DNA from: F23-B02 sp963625685
GTDB taxonomy: Bacteria; Bacillota; Clostridia; Oscillospirales; Oscillospiraceae
DNA length: 64,000 nt
Assembly: GCA_963625685.1 (NCBI GenBank)
Contig: CAVFTR010000001.1
Coordinates: 451,739 to 515,738 of the forward strand
Direction: 5' to 3'
Shown here: positions 35,241 to 43,368 of the stretch, one piece after another
Position numbering within the stretch: position 1 is the first letter of the stretch
How the letters are laid out: the number at the start of each line of letters is the position of its first letter
Translations under genes and position numbers: made by a program
Notes under the pieces: generated by a model
What the model saw: the letters and a program-made list of their open reading frames with translations, nothing else
What the model was told of the DNA's origin: nothing
The model's database searches: none

Positions 35241-36421
35241 TACCTTACGGCCTCAAGCAGAGCGTCTACCCTGTCGGTATCCTCCCAGCGGACGCCGAGA
35301 TCGGTGCGGCCCATGTGGCCGTAGGCCGCGAGCTGTCTGTAGATGGGCCTGTTGAGCTCAAGATCGCGGATTATCGCGGTCGGACGCAGGTCGAAGACCT
35401 TGTTCACGGCCTGCGCCAGCTTCTCGTCGGACACCCTGCCGGTGCCGTAGGTATCGACCATGACGGAGACGGGGCGGGCGATGCCGATGGCGTAGGCCAG
35501 CTGCACAAGGCACTTGTCGGCAAGGCCTGCCGCGACGATGTTCTTTGCGGCGTAGCGGGCAGCGTATGCCGCACTGCGGTCGACCTTGGTCGGATCCTTG
35601 CCGGAGAAGGCGCCGCCGCCGTGAGGCGCGCTGCCGCCGTAGGTATCGACGATGATCTTTCTGCCGGTGAGGCCCGAGTCGCCCTGCGGTCCGCCGATGA
35701 CGAAGCGGCCGGTCGGGTTTACATAATATTTAGTGCTCTCGTCGATGAGCTCCGCGGGGACGCTGGGCTTTATGACGAGCTCGATCATATCGTTTCTTAT
35801 CTGCTCAAGGCTCACCTCGGGCGCGTGCTGGGTCGAGAGGACGACCGTGTCGACGCGCACGGGCCTGCCCTCGCCGTCGTATTCGACGGTCACCTGGGTC
35901 TTGCCGTCGGGGCGCAGATAGTCCACAAGGCCGCTTTTTCTCACGGCGGCGAGGCGCTTTGCGATCTTGTGCGAGAGGCTTATCGCCAGAGGCATGAGCT
36001 CCTCGGTCTCGCGGCAGGCATAGCCGAACATCATGCCCTGGTCGCCCGCGCCGTTGTCGAGCTCCGCGTCGCCGCGCTCCTTTGCTTCAAGCGATCTGTC
36101 GACGCCGAGGGCTATGTCCGCCGACTGCTCGTCGATATTGCTGATGATGCCGCAGGTGTCGCAGTCAAAGCCGTATTTTGCCCTGTCGTAGCCGATATCG
36201 CGGATGACGTCGCGCGCTATCTTCGGGATGTCTATATAGCACTCGGTGCTTATCTCGCCCATGATATGGACAAGTCCGGTGGATACGGTCGTCTCGCAGG
36301 CGACGCGGCCGTTGGGGTCCTTTGCAAGGATAGCGTCGAGGATGGCGTCCGAGATCTGGTCGCAGATCTTATCGGGATGCCCCTCGGTCACGGATTCCGA
36401 TGTAAACAGTCTTTTGCTCAT
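35240..36421 (-). CDS. metK: S-adenosylmethionine synthetase
   Basis: MetK makes SAM from methionine and ATP. The 393 residues include LFTSESVTEGHPDKICDQIS at the N-terminus, the signature GAGDQGMMFGYA (about 115-126) and the P-loop-like GGGAFSGKDPTKVDRS (about 262-277). The start at ATG 36421 follows GGAGG; an upstream in-frame ATG inside the riboswitch tail was discarded. First gene of an operon with a DUF1643 and an amidase, preceded by a SAM-I riboswitch with terminator, so it is repressed when SAM is abundant. Confidence 0.97.
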   Translation of the reverse strand: MSKRLFTSESVTEGHPDKICDQISDAILDAILAKDPNGRVACETTVSTGLVHIMGEISTECYIDIPKIARDVIRDIGYDRAKYGFDCDTCGIISNIDEQSADIALGVDRSLEAKERGDAELDNGAGDQGMMFGYACRETEELMPLAISLSHKIAKRLAAVRKSGLVDYLRPDGKTQVTVEYDGEGRPVRVDTVVLSTQHAPEVSLEQIRNDMIELVIKPSVPAELIDESTKYYVNPTGRFVIGGPQGDSGLTGRKIIVDTYGGSAPHGGGAFSGKDPTKVDRSAAYAARYAAKNIVAAGLADKCLVQLAYAIGIARPVSVMVDTYGTGRVSDEKLAQAVNKVFDLRPTAIIRDLELNRPIYRQLAAYGHMGRTDLGVRWEDTDRVDALLEAVR

Positions 36422-36465
36422 TTTAAATTCCTCCGAAAAAAATATTTCCGAACACTCAGGCAATT

Positions 36466-36612
36466 AAAAAACTCCGTCTTACCGACGGAGCACAAGTTTG
36501 GTCATAAGCCTCATCTTTCGATAATCACCGCCGGATTTGGCACCTTGCCTTTGCAGGTTGCCGGGCTTCACAGGGCCGTTCCCTCCGCCACTCTTGATAA
36601 GGTGTTCAGTTT
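36466..36612 (-). promoter_or_regulatory. SAM-I (S-box) riboswitch with terminator
   Basis: On the minus strand the leader has the S-box landmarks in order: CTTATCAAGAG (kink-turn start), GGCGGAGGGA, GGCCCTGTGAAGCCCGGCAA and AAGGTGCCAAATCC, ending GAAAGATGAG. A terminator hairpin CTCCGTCGG..GACGGAG with six T follows at about 36470-36490. It is placed between a strong promoter and metK; SAM binding stabilises the terminator. Confidence 0.95.
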
Positions 36613-36620
36613 TCGTATGA

Positions 36621-36648
36621 ATTATAGCAGATGAGCGCGCATTGTCAA
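36621..36648 (-). promoter_or_regulatory. Promoter of the SAM riboswitch/metK operon
   Basis: Minus-strand TTGACA and TATAAT, 16-base spacer, directly upstream of the S-box. Confidence 0.8.
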
Positions 36649-36718
36649 GTAAAATTTGAAAAAAGCAGCGATATAGTGTATACTGCGTACAGGTATTGAG
36701 ATTTCGGAGGTCTGTGCA

Positions 36719-37720
36719 ATGATAATCGTATTGAAGCGCGGCGCGTCCCCCGAGCAGGCAGAGGAGCTCAGATGCTGGATACGCTGCCACGGGCTCGAGG
36801 TACAGACGACGCGAGGGGAAAATCAGTCGGTGCTCGTCGTCATCGGCGACGCGGACAGGCTCGACGCAGCGTACATAGAGGATATGGAGATCGTCGAATA
36901 CGTCAGGGCGATCACGCAGCCGTACAAGCTCGCAGGTCACAGGCAGCCGAACGACCGGATAGTCGTCGATATCGGCGGCGTGAGGATCGGCGGCGGCACG
37001 TTCACGATGATCGCGGGCCCCTGCTCGGTCGAGAGCACGGAGCAGATAAGCGGCATCGCGCGTGAGGTAAAGGCGGCCGGAGCTCAGCTTCTGCGCGGCG
37101 GCGCGTTCAAGCCGCGCACCTCGCCCTATGCATTTCAGGGCATGCGGGCCGACGGACTTCCGCCGCTGATCGCCGCCGGGCGCGAGTGCGGCATGCCCAC
37201 GGTCAGCGAGCTGACGGACAAGGAGCAGCTGCCGCTCTTCGAGGAGGTTGACATAATTCAGGTCGGCGCACGGAATATGCAGAATTTCGAGCTTTTAAAG
37301 GCGCTCGGCAGGCTCGATAAGCCAATACTTCTAAAGCGCGGCTGGTCAAACACCGTCAGGGAGCTGCTGACCTCGGCGGAGTATATCATGAGCGGCGGGA
37401 ACGAGCGCGTCATACTCTGCGAGCGCGGCATCCGCACATTCGAGACGGCCACGCGCAGCACGCTCGACCTGTCGGCGGTGGCGGTCATAAAGGATCTCAG
37501 CCGTCTGCCGGTCATCGTCGATCCGAGCCACGCTACGGGGCACGCGAAATTTGTAGAGCCCATGGCGCTGGCCGCCGCGGCCGCCGGAGCGGACGGGCTC
37601 ATGATAGAGGTGCACAGCGATCCGGCTCAGGCAAAATGCGACGCGGCGCAGGCTATAACCCCGGCGCAGTTCGCGTCCATCGCCGAAAAGGTCGCCGCTC
37701 TGCGCAAGGCGATATTCTGA
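36719..37720 (+). CDS. aroF: 3-deoxy-7-phosphoheptulonate synthase (type I-beta, ferredoxin-like N-terminus)
   Basis: DAHP synthase condenses phosphoenolpyruvate and erythrose 4-phosphate, the first step of aromatic amino acid synthesis. The 333 residues comprise an N-terminal ferredoxin-like regulatory domain (1-70, starting MIIVLKRGASPEQAE) and a TIM barrel with FTMIAGPCSVES, LLRGGAFKPRTSPYAFQG, QVGARNMQNF, PILLKRGW and VIVDPSHATGH, all active-site segments of the I-beta class. GGAGGT lies seven bases upstream. No other aro gene is adjacent, so it is probably transcribed alone. Confidence 0.96.
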   Translation: MIIVLKRGASPEQAEELRCWIRCHGLEVQTTRGENQSVLVVIGDADRLDAAYIEDMEIVEYVRAITQPYKLAGHRQPNDRIVVDIGGVRIGGGTFTMIAGPCSVESTEQISGIAREVKAAGAQLLRGGAFKPRTSPYAFQGMRADGLPPLIAAGRECGMPTVSELTDKEQLPLFEEVDIIQVGARNMQNFELLKALGRLDKPILLKRGWSNTVRELLTSAEYIMSGGNERVILCERGIRTFETATRSTLDLSAVAVIKDLSRLPVIVDPSHATGHAKFVEPMALAAAAAGADGLMIEVHSDPAQAKCDAAQAITPAQFASIAEKVAALRKAIF

Positions 37721-37732
37721 GCAATAAACTTC

Positions 37733-37761
37733 TTGACATCGCCGGTGGGCTATGCTATTAT
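37733..37761 (+). promoter_or_regulatory. Promoter of the tRNA-Ser pair
   Basis: TTGACA and TATTAT with a 17-base spacer, 16 bases upstream of the first tRNA. Confidence 0.75.
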
Positions 37762-37777
37762 ATTTCAGCGGCAATGT

Positions 37778-37869
37778 GCAGAAGTACCCAAGAGGCCGAA
37801 GGGGCTCCCCTGCTAAGGGAGTAGGCGTGTAAAAAGCGCGCGAGGGTTCAAATCCCTCCTTCTGCGCCA
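37778..37869 (+). tRNA. tRNA-Ser (anticodon GCT)
   Basis: 92 bases, long variable arm typical of serine tRNAs. Acceptor GCAGAAG pairs with CTTCTGC, discriminator G, encoded CCA. Anticodon loop CTGCTAA gives GCT, reading AGC/AGU. Confidence 0.96.
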
Positions 37870-37873
37870 TAGG

Positions 37874-37901
37874 AAAAGAGCACACTTACGTGTGCTCTTT
37901 T
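37874..37901 (+). terminator. Terminator after tRNA-Ser(GCT)
   Basis: AAAAGAGCACAC/GTGTGCTCTTTT with a 4-base loop; its symmetry allows either direction. Confidence 0.85.
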
Positions 37902-37918
37902 CAGTGTATCGAATATTC

Positions 37919-38007
37919 GGAGAGTTATCGAAGTGGTCATAACGAGGCGGTCTTGAAAACCGTTTGGGCTCACGCCCACGTGGGTTCGAATCCCACACTC
38001 TCCGCCA
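37919..38007 (+). tRNA. tRNA-Ser (anticodon TGA)
   Basis: 89 bases, long variable arm. Acceptor GGAGAGT pairs with ACTCTCC, discriminator G, encoded CCA. Loop CTTGAAA gives anticodon TGA. Confidence 0.96.
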
Positions 38008-38010
38008 TAA

Positions 38011-38047
38011 GTCCACCGTGATTTTGACAGATCACGGTGGGCTTTTT
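38011..38047 (+). terminator. Terminator after tRNA-Ser(TGA)
   Basis: CCACCGTGAT/ATCACGGTGG stem followed by GCTTTTTCC. Confidence 0.82.
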
Positions 38048-38120
38048 CCTTCTGCCCCCCCAAGCCGGAAGCGCCGGGATCGTATATTATGTCAGCAGTA
38101 CAGGAAAAAGGAGAAAAAAT

Positions 38121-39380
38121 ATGAAACAGAAGATAACAGCTATCCTGCTGGCACTTATTCTGCCGGTATCTGCTCTGTGTTTTCCGGCAAGCGCGGCAGG
38201 TACGCAATTTAAGGATGTTTTGCCTTCCGACTGGTATTTTGATGCGGTAGAAGCCGTTTACGAAGAGGGCTGGATGATAGGTACGGGAAATGAGTGCTTC
38301 AGTCCCGACGAGCCTCTGACCCGTGCGATGCTGGCGGTGATCATCTGGCGGATCGGCGGCAGCCCGGCCGCAGACAGGGCGGCGGCATTTACGGATACGA
38401 CTGCAGGCGCATGGTACGCCGACGGTCTTTCGTGGTGCGTGGAAGCCGGTGTATTTGTCGGTCTCCCGGACGGCAGCTTCCGGCCGCAGGAGCCCATCAC
38501 CCGGGAACAGCTCGCCGTAGTATTCCAGCGCCATGCCGAAAAAGCAGGGTACACGCCAGGTGCTCAGGCGGGCTCGGCTGCGCTCAGAAACGGCTGCACC
38601 TGGGCGGCTGATGCCTGCGCCTGGGCTGACGAGCACGGCTTGTTTACGGATGCCGCCGGTAGCCTTGACCTGTGCGCGTCTGCCAGCCGCGCAGAGGTAG
38701 CCTATCTGCTGGAGCAGTATTTTACGCCCGTAAGATCAGCTCCGGCATTGACGGAAAACAGCTTCGGCTCTATGGGGTATCTGCTGTATACCCCGGCCGG
38801 CGCGCAGGCCGGCATGCCGCTGATCGTCTATCTGCACGGCGGCCACGGCAAGGGCAGCGACCTGTCCGTCCTCACCGGCACGGACGGCTTTCCGCAGTAT
38901 CTGGCAGATGGCCTGCTGGGGGAGGTCCCCGCGTATGTGCTGATCCCCCAGCTGTCCGCAGACCAGCGCGGGTGGAAGCCCGCTGCGGAAGCCCTAATGC
39001 AGCTTATCGACAGAGTCTGTGAGGAAAAGCAGATCGACCGCAGCCGTATCAGCCTCACCGGGCACAGCATGGGCGGCACCGGAGCATGGGAGCTGGCGCT
39101 GGCATATCCCGACGTGTTCTCGCGCATCGCTCCCATGAGCGGCAGCGTGGACACCACGCCGGAAACGCTCTCGAGCCTCAGCAATATGCCGGTCTGGGCT
39201 TTCGTGGGCGAGAACGATGTTGTGGTAAAGCCGGAGTCCTCGGAGCGGCTGATCGCCGCTCTGGAGAGGCAGAACAAGGATGCAAGGATCACCGTTTTCC
39301 CCGAGGCCGATCATGTGGGCGTGCCCCAAAAGGCGTGGTCAGAGCACGGGGCAGAGCTGCTGGATTGGCTGCTTGCCTGA
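38121..39380 (+). CDS. Secreted SLH-domain alpha/beta-hydrolase (esterase-like)
   Basis: A 419-residue exported protein. The signal peptide (MKQKITAILLALILPVSALC ... ASA, 1-26) is followed by two clear SLH domains (about 27-145; FSPDEPLTRAMLAVIIWR and GLPDGSFRPQEPITREQ) and a weaker third (150-200). An alpha/beta-hydrolase domain (215-419) has nucleophile Ser316 (LTGHSMGGTGAW), Asp366 (GENDVVV) and His398 (EADHVGV). The layout matches surface-bound feruloyl/acetyl-xylan esterase-like or phospholipase/carboxylesterase-type enzymes acting on plant or host glycans. The start follows AAGGAG; an upstream in-frame ATG in the tRNA terminator lacks one. The next gene begins 88 bases downstream in the same direction. 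Confidence 0.9.
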   Translation: MKQKITAILLALILPVSALCFPASAAGTQFKDVLPSDWYFDAVEAVYEEGWMIGTGNECFSPDEPLTRAMLAVIIWRIGGSPAADRAAAFTDTTAGAWYADGLSWCVEAGVFVGLPDGSFRPQEPITREQLAVVFQRHAEKAGYTPGAQAGSAALRNGCTWAADACAWADEHGLFTDAAGSLDLCASASRAEVAYLLEQYFTPVRSAPALTENSFGSMGYLLYTPAGAQAGMPLIVYLHGGHGKGSDLSVLTGTDGFPQYLADGLLGEVPAYVLIPQLSADQRGWKPAAEALMQLIDRVCEEKQIDRSRISLTGHSMGGTGAWELALAYPDVFSRIAPMSGSVDTTPETLSSLSNMPVWAFVGENDVVVKPESSERLIAALERQNKDARITVFPEADHVGVPQKAWSEHGAELLDWLLA

Positions 39381-39468
39381 TTTTTTCGACAGTACCCCCA
39401 GGATCTCCGCGTCACGCGCGTATATAAAAGCAGACGACGCAAAATACACACTCTGGAGGTCAAATAAT

Positions 39469-41076
39469 ATGCAAGCATCAAAACGGATCACGGCTTTGCT
39501 GTCAGCCGCGCTCATCGTGCTCACCCTTCTGCCCGCATCCGCTGCCGCGGCAGTGGCGCCCAAGGCCGGGGATGACGGGATGAACATGTTCGATAAAAGC
39601 GATTTTATCGAAAAAGAGCAGCCGGAGCTGACCGCTCAGACAAAACAGCTGATCTCTCTTTACAAGCGCGATCCTACCGAGGAAAACTATCTCGATCTGC
39701 GCTCTGAGGTCATCAAAAACTATGACGCCGTCCTCGTCCGCAAGGAGGCTAAGCTGGCGGAGCTGAAGGCGGAGACCGCGGGCAAGCCCGGCGGCCTGGC
39801 AAAGGTCGCCGAGATGGAGGAGATCGTGCAGGAAATGTACGAGACCTACTGGAACCGCATCAACAGCAGCATGCTCCGCTTCACCGATCCCCGGCTTCTG
39901 AGCTGGAAGGTGGCCACTGCCTTTCAGTATGATCACGTTCCTGTAATGGGCGCCGGCGCCACGGTTTACGTGGGGCGCACCCCTGTCACCAATGCACAGT
40001 ACGCCGAGTTTGTTTCTGCCACCGGCTATCCTTCTCCCTCAAACTGGGAAGATGGCGCTTATCCTGCCGGAGAAGACGATTACCCCGTGAATAATGTATC
40101 CGCCGGGGATGCCGAAGCCTATTGCGGCTGGCTGACGGAGTGCGACGGGGTGAATACCTACCGCCTGCCCAATGAAAGCGAGTGGGAGCTGGCCGCCGGA
40201 CACATGCCCAAGGACGCGGACTTCAACTGCGGTGTGAATGATGGCCGCAGCTCTGTTGATGAGTATGCCAAGGTCACCCGCGGCGCTCACGGCGCGGTGG
40301 ATTTCTGGGGCAATGTGTGGGAATGGACGACCACTGCCCGTGCAGACGGCACCTGGGGCGTCAAGGGCGGCGCATGGGATTCCGCCCGTACCGACTGCCG
40401 CACGGAATATCGCAAGGAGGGCCGCGATGCCTCTCAGGGCTATGATGATGTGGGCTTCCGCGTGATCCGGATTTTGAACGGCGAGGAGCCGGAGCAGAAG
40501 GTGGAGCTGGCAACGCTGGCCTCGCCGGCCATGGTTTCCGCCGTCTCCACCGCGCCGGACAGTATCACACTGAGCTGGCAGGCCGTGGATGATGCTGTGA
40601 TGTATCAGCTATTTACATATGACGCCGGCGCCGACCATATTGAAATGCTGGGGACCACTGCCGATACCAGCATCGTGATGGACGGTCTGGAGCCCGGCGC
40701 GCATCGCTATATCGTGCAGCCGATTTCCTATGTGGAGATCGCCGATAATGTGTCCGGCGAAAACAGCGTTGGCGCAAGCTGCGGAGACGCTCCGGCCTCG
40801 GCCGTGACGCCCGAGGTATCCTATGATGCAGAGAGCGGCAGCCTGACGCTTTCGTGGCAGGACGCGGAGGGAGCGGAGACCTGTTATATCTACCGCTACC
40901 ATCCTGACGCCAATATGCTTTCCACGCCCAAGGCCGTCAGCGGACGGACCTCTTATACCTACCGTCAGGGAGCTGCCGCCTCCGAGGTCAGCTACCTCGT
41001 TACTACGGAGCAGCTGTCCAGCCGGAAGTATTACGACGGTGCGGGTGCGATCACGGTGATCTTCCCGCAGAACTGA
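39469..41076 (+). CDS. Secreted FGE/SUMF1-fold protein with fibronectin III-like tail
   Basis: A 535-residue exported protein. The signal peptide (MQASKRITALLSAALIVLTL ... SAAAA) precedes a helical region (about 35-135; Glu/Lys-rich, possible coiled coil). A formylglycine-generating-enzyme-like domain follows (about 150-330: PVTNAQYAEFVSATGYPSP, YRLPNESEWELAAG, DFWGNVWEWTTT, DVGFRVIRI). The paired active-site Cys of true sulfatase activators is not evident, so it is more likely a C-type-lectin-like or non-catalytic FGE-sulfatase domain protein. Two fibronectin III-like modules end it (about 345-430 and 440-535). GGAGGT precedes the ATG. It is probably co-expressed with the SLH esterase and convergent with sigI-rsgI. 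Confidence 0.82.
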   Translation: MQASKRITALLSAALIVLTLLPASAAAAVAPKAGDDGMNMFDKSDFIEKEQPELTAQTKQLISLYKRDPTEENYLDLRSEVIKNYDAVLVRKEAKLAELKAETAGKPGGLAKVAEMEEIVQEMYETYWNRINSSMLRFTDPRLLSWKVATAFQYDHVPVMGAGATVYVGRTPVTNAQYAEFVSATGYPSPSNWEDGAYPAGEDDYPVNNVSAGDAEAYCGWLTECDGVNTYRLPNESEWELAAGHMPKDADFNCGVNDGRSSVDEYAKVTRGAHGAVDFWGNVWEWTTTARADGTWGVKGGAWDSARTDCRTEYRKEGRDASQGYDDVGFRVIRILNGEEPEQKVELATLASPAMVSAVSTAPDSITLSWQAVDDAVMYQLFTYDAGADHIEMLGTTADTSIVMDGLEPGAHRYIVQPISYVEIADNVSGENSVGASCGDAPASAVTPEVSYDAESGSLTLSWQDAEGAETCYIYRYHPDANMLSTPKAVSGRTSYTYRQGAAASEVSYLVTTEQLSSRKYYDGAGAITVIFPQN

Positions 41077-41094
41077 TGAGAGAGGAAAAAGTAA

Positions 41095-41128
41095 GAAGGG
41101 GCTGTCTCTTTCATGAGACAGCCCCTTC
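41095..41128. terminator. Bidirectional terminator between the FGE-fold gene and rsgI
   Basis: GAAGGGGCTGTCTC/GAGACAGCCCCTTC stem with a 6-base loop separates two convergent genes. Confidence 0.85.
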
Positions 41129-41139
41129 GAGCATCAAGG

Positions 41140-42153
41140 CTATGGTGATCCGGAGCCTCCGCTCCCGGCACCGGCCTGGCTGATCATCCGATATATATCG
41201 GCGGAAGATACGCCCCGCAGCAGCACGGCGTTTTCTTCCGGCGTGCCGCCAAACCGCTCAGTGTAGGCGCGGATCGCCGCGAGCCGCTGTGCGCGCAGAC
41301 GGCTGCCGTCTGCGCTCCTGCCGCCGGAATCATCGTTTGACGGATAATGAGAGCGGGAGACTTCCCTGTCCGCGGACGTCTGCTTTTTCTCCTGCTCATC
41401 GTTGGAAACAGAGGCTCCTGCCCCGTCTTCAGCCTGTGCCGCCGGTTCGCTCTGCGAATGAACGGTGCGGCGGTATTCCCGAACGGCATCATTGATCTCA
41501 TCACTGCTCACGCCCTGCAGGGCTTTCAGGTTTTCCTCCAGCGTGCCGCCGAAGGTCTCGGTATAGGCGCGGACCGCACGCAGTCTTCTCGCGGAAATAT
41601 GGTGCTCCATGGCGCTGTCGTTTTCCGCCTCGTCCATCCGAAAAACGGATACCTCCAGTTCGCCGTCTCCAATGGCGGCGGAGGCTGTCTCAACAGCGGA
41701 TCTCAATTTTGCATCGTCCGTCCGCACGCTGACTTCAATGTCCGTATTCAGCTCATTGAGATAGTGCTGCTCCATGCAGGCGGAGACGATGTCATCCATG
41801 CAGTCCCGTGTGCTGTGCCTCGATATGGCGGCATGCGAGAGCAGCTCCTGCGCATCGTCGTTGAGGGGCACCACATCGATGACGCACTCAAAGCGGTTGA
41901 TGTCAAGCCTTATGCTGGGATTGATGTCCAGATAGACAAAGCTGACCGGAGTATTATAAAGGCTGTACCCGAAGATCGCGGCGCATACCAGTATCAGGCA
42001 GGCCGCCGCGGACAGGTATCTGACATAGGCAGGCTTATGGAGACCGATCTCCTGCCCGACCGTATAATTCCGGTTGCGGGCTTCTTCAAAGGAGCCGTCC
42101 TTTTTCAGGACCACACAGCGGTCGCCCCTGATCTCCAATACAATACCGCGCAT
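41140..42153 (-). CDS. rsgI: Anti-sigma-I factor RsgI
   Basis: A 337-residue transmembrane anti-sigma factor. Residues 1-40 form the SigI-binding RsgI_N domain (MRGIVLEIRGDRCVVLKKDG) and about 47-65 the membrane helix. Residues 70-190 form the conserved extracellular region (FVYLDINPSIRLDINRFE). The C-terminal part holds two similar ~40-residue modules (RAVRAYTETFGGTLEENLKA...GVSSDEI and RLAAIRAYTERFGGTPEENA...GVSSADI) separated by a Ser/Asp/Lys-rich linker, in place of the carbohydrate-binding domain known in cellulolytic clostridia. It starts one base after the sigI stop. Inferred role: sense an external cue and release SigI. Confidence 0.93.
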   Translation of the reverse strand: MRGIVLEIRGDRCVVLKKDGSFEEARNRNYTVGQEIGLHKPAYVRYLSAAACLILVCAAIFGYSLYNTPVSFVYLDINPSIRLDINRFECVIDVVPLNDDAQELLSHAAISRHSTRDCMDDIVSACMEQHYLNELNTDIEVSVRTDDAKLRSAVETASAAIGDGELEVSVFRMDEAENDSAMEHHISARRLRAVRAYTETFGGTLEENLKALQGVSSDEINDAVREYRRTVHSQSEPAAQAEDGAGASVSNDEQEKKQTSADREVSRSHYPSNDDSGGRSADGSRLRAQRLAAIRAYTERFGGTPEENAVLLRGVSSADIYRMISQAGAGSGGSGSP

Positions 42154-42154
42154 C

Positions 42155-42844
42155 CTATCTCCCCTCCTTCCGCAAATCAAAGTACTCCTGCATGATGGGA
42201 TAGTCGCCGGCGCATATCAGCACGCCGGCAATGATGTAGTTTCGATTTCGCTCCAGTATCTTGCGTCCCGTGCGGAGCGCATCCGTTATCTGCTTGGCAG
42301 GCAGGCACTTCCTCTCCCGGATAGTTTGGATGAGTTCGGGCCGCTCAAGCAGCCAGGCAATGACCTCTCTGCACGCCGCCCTGGTCCGCCTGAGCTTCGG
42401 AGATGCCTTGGGAAGGTCGAAGAAGGATATGCCGAAGCCCTGCATCTCCTGCCGCAGCGCTTCGATCTCCAGAGCCGTATCCGATACCACGGCCCCCGGG
42501 TCGACCGCTTCAAATGACCTTTCATGCCCTTCGGCGGCCTGCATGGTAAGGCTGCTGAAGGGGATCACATTTCCGCAGCGGCTCTCCTTCCGGAGAAGAT
42601 CTGTCACTCGGTTCTGGATAGCGGCCGCGGCAAGGGCATAAAACGAGCCCTTTTCCGGGCGGTATGCCGTCACCGCGTCGTTGAAGGCGATGAGCGCCAC
42701 GGAGTAGGCATCGTCGTGGCTGTCCACGAAGCGTCCCGCCGCCCTGGATGCGCAGCGGCGGATGTAGGCGTCGTTTTGGCACAATAGCGTTTCTCTTGCC
42801 TGCATGTCGCGCTGCGCCAGCAGGATCTGTTCTGTTTCGTTCAA
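42155..42844 (-). CDS. sigI: RNA polymerase sigma factor SigI
   Basis: A 229-residue sigma factor of the SigI family: AYSVALIAFNDAVTAYRPEKG in region 2, the downstream LLRKESRCGNVIPFSS, and a C-terminal DNA-binding domain with RPELIQTIRERKCLPAKQIT. SigI and RsgI are paired in Bacillus and Clostridium to respond to heat or polysaccharides. I start at TTG 42844 because GGAGGT lies six bases before it; a farther ATG has no ribosome site. Target genes are unknown; the convergent secreted proteins are candidates on position only. Confidence 0.9.
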   Translation of the reverse strand: MNETEQILLAQRDMQARETLLCQNDAYIRRCASRAAGRFVDSHDDAYSVALIAFNDAVTAYRPEKGSFYALAAAAIQNRVTDLLRKESRCGNVIPFSSLTMQAAEGHERSFEAVDPGAVVSDTALEIEALRQEMQGFGISFFDLPKASPKLRRTRAACREVIAWLLERPELIQTIRERKCLPAKQITDALRTGRKILERNRNYIIAGVLICAGDYPIMQEYFDLRKEGR

Positions 42845-42881
42845 GTGAAGACCTCCGGTTTGCAGGTATAGTCCATAGAAT

Positions 42882-42910
42882 AGCTTACGGAAAATGAGTA
42901 CATCTGTCAA
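42882..42910 (-). promoter_or_regulatory. Promoter of sigI-rsgI
   Basis: Minus-strand TTGACA and TAAGCT with a 17-base spacer, about 38 bases before the start. It looks sigma-A-like; I do not see a SigI-type promoter. The stretch 42911-43038 has no supported gene. Confidence 0.55.
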
Positions 42911-43038
42911 GCCGTATCATTCATAATACACAAGCGCCTCTTGCGCGCTCAATAGGCCCTTCCGACAATAGAATACACAAGAGCTGCATTTGTTTTGGGG
43001 GAGCATCGGAAAGTGAGCGCCAAAGCCCGGGAACGGGT

Positions 43039-43267
43039 AAAAAAAGCAGGAGCCGGCGGCTCCTGCCTTTTCATGTGCGGCGAAAGCGTTTTGCCGGAAG
43101 GAGTGCTCAATTCCTGCCGGCTCCGCGCTTTCGGCGCTCGTTGTTCGGTTTCGCAGATGACGCTGCGGACAGTCTGCGTCAGTCCCCCCTCGCATCAATT
43201 CCGAAACTGGCCTTGCCAGACGCTCCGCGCCGTGATCCCGGGATCGGGAAGCAGATACTCCGGTGTG
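43039..43267 (-). ncRNA. Candidate structured small RNA of about 230 nt
   Basis: A minus-strand extended -10 (TGATACAAT, 43274-43282) would start transcription near 43267. A strong terminator (GCAGGAGCC/GGCTCCTGC, then seven T) ends it at 43039. In between there is no frame with a ribosome site, but there are many self-complementary segments (for example GCCGGCAGGA..TCCTTCCGGC and GATCCCGGGATC). The first bases GGAGCC can pair with the terminator arm. It was checked by eye against 6S, RNase P, tmRNA, SRP RNA and common riboswitch landmarks without a match. It lies upstream of nothing on its own strand except the sigI region, so a trans-acting RNA is more likely than a leader. Confidence 0.45.
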
Positions 43268-43368
43268 GGCTCCATTGTATCACGACCTCGAAAAAACGGC
43301 GGAAATGCGCATGGCGCTATCTCAATAACAGGTCGGGCTCGCGCCCTTCCGATAAATGAAATACTTTG

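Noticed and set aside
37346..38016. Minus-strand frames across the tRNA-Ser genes (containing GFEPSRAFYTPTPLAG and WDSNPRGRE-type peptides)
   Set aside because: These are antisense translations of tRNA-Ser, a well-known database artefact.
39469..41076. True sulfatase-activating (formylglycine-generating) enzyme
   Set aside because: The protein is exported and I could not find the paired active-site cysteines; no sulfatase gene is nearby apart from the LtaS-like enzyme, which uses Thr.
42917..43198. Short minus-strand frame of 93 codons after the ncRNA candidate
   Set aside because: No ribosome site, low-complexity translation, and it crosses the strong terminator at 43039-43066.
43039..43267. 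Identity as 6S RNA
   Set aside because: The size and terminal pairing fit roughly, but I could not trace the single long hairpin with central bubble by eye, so I left it unassigned.
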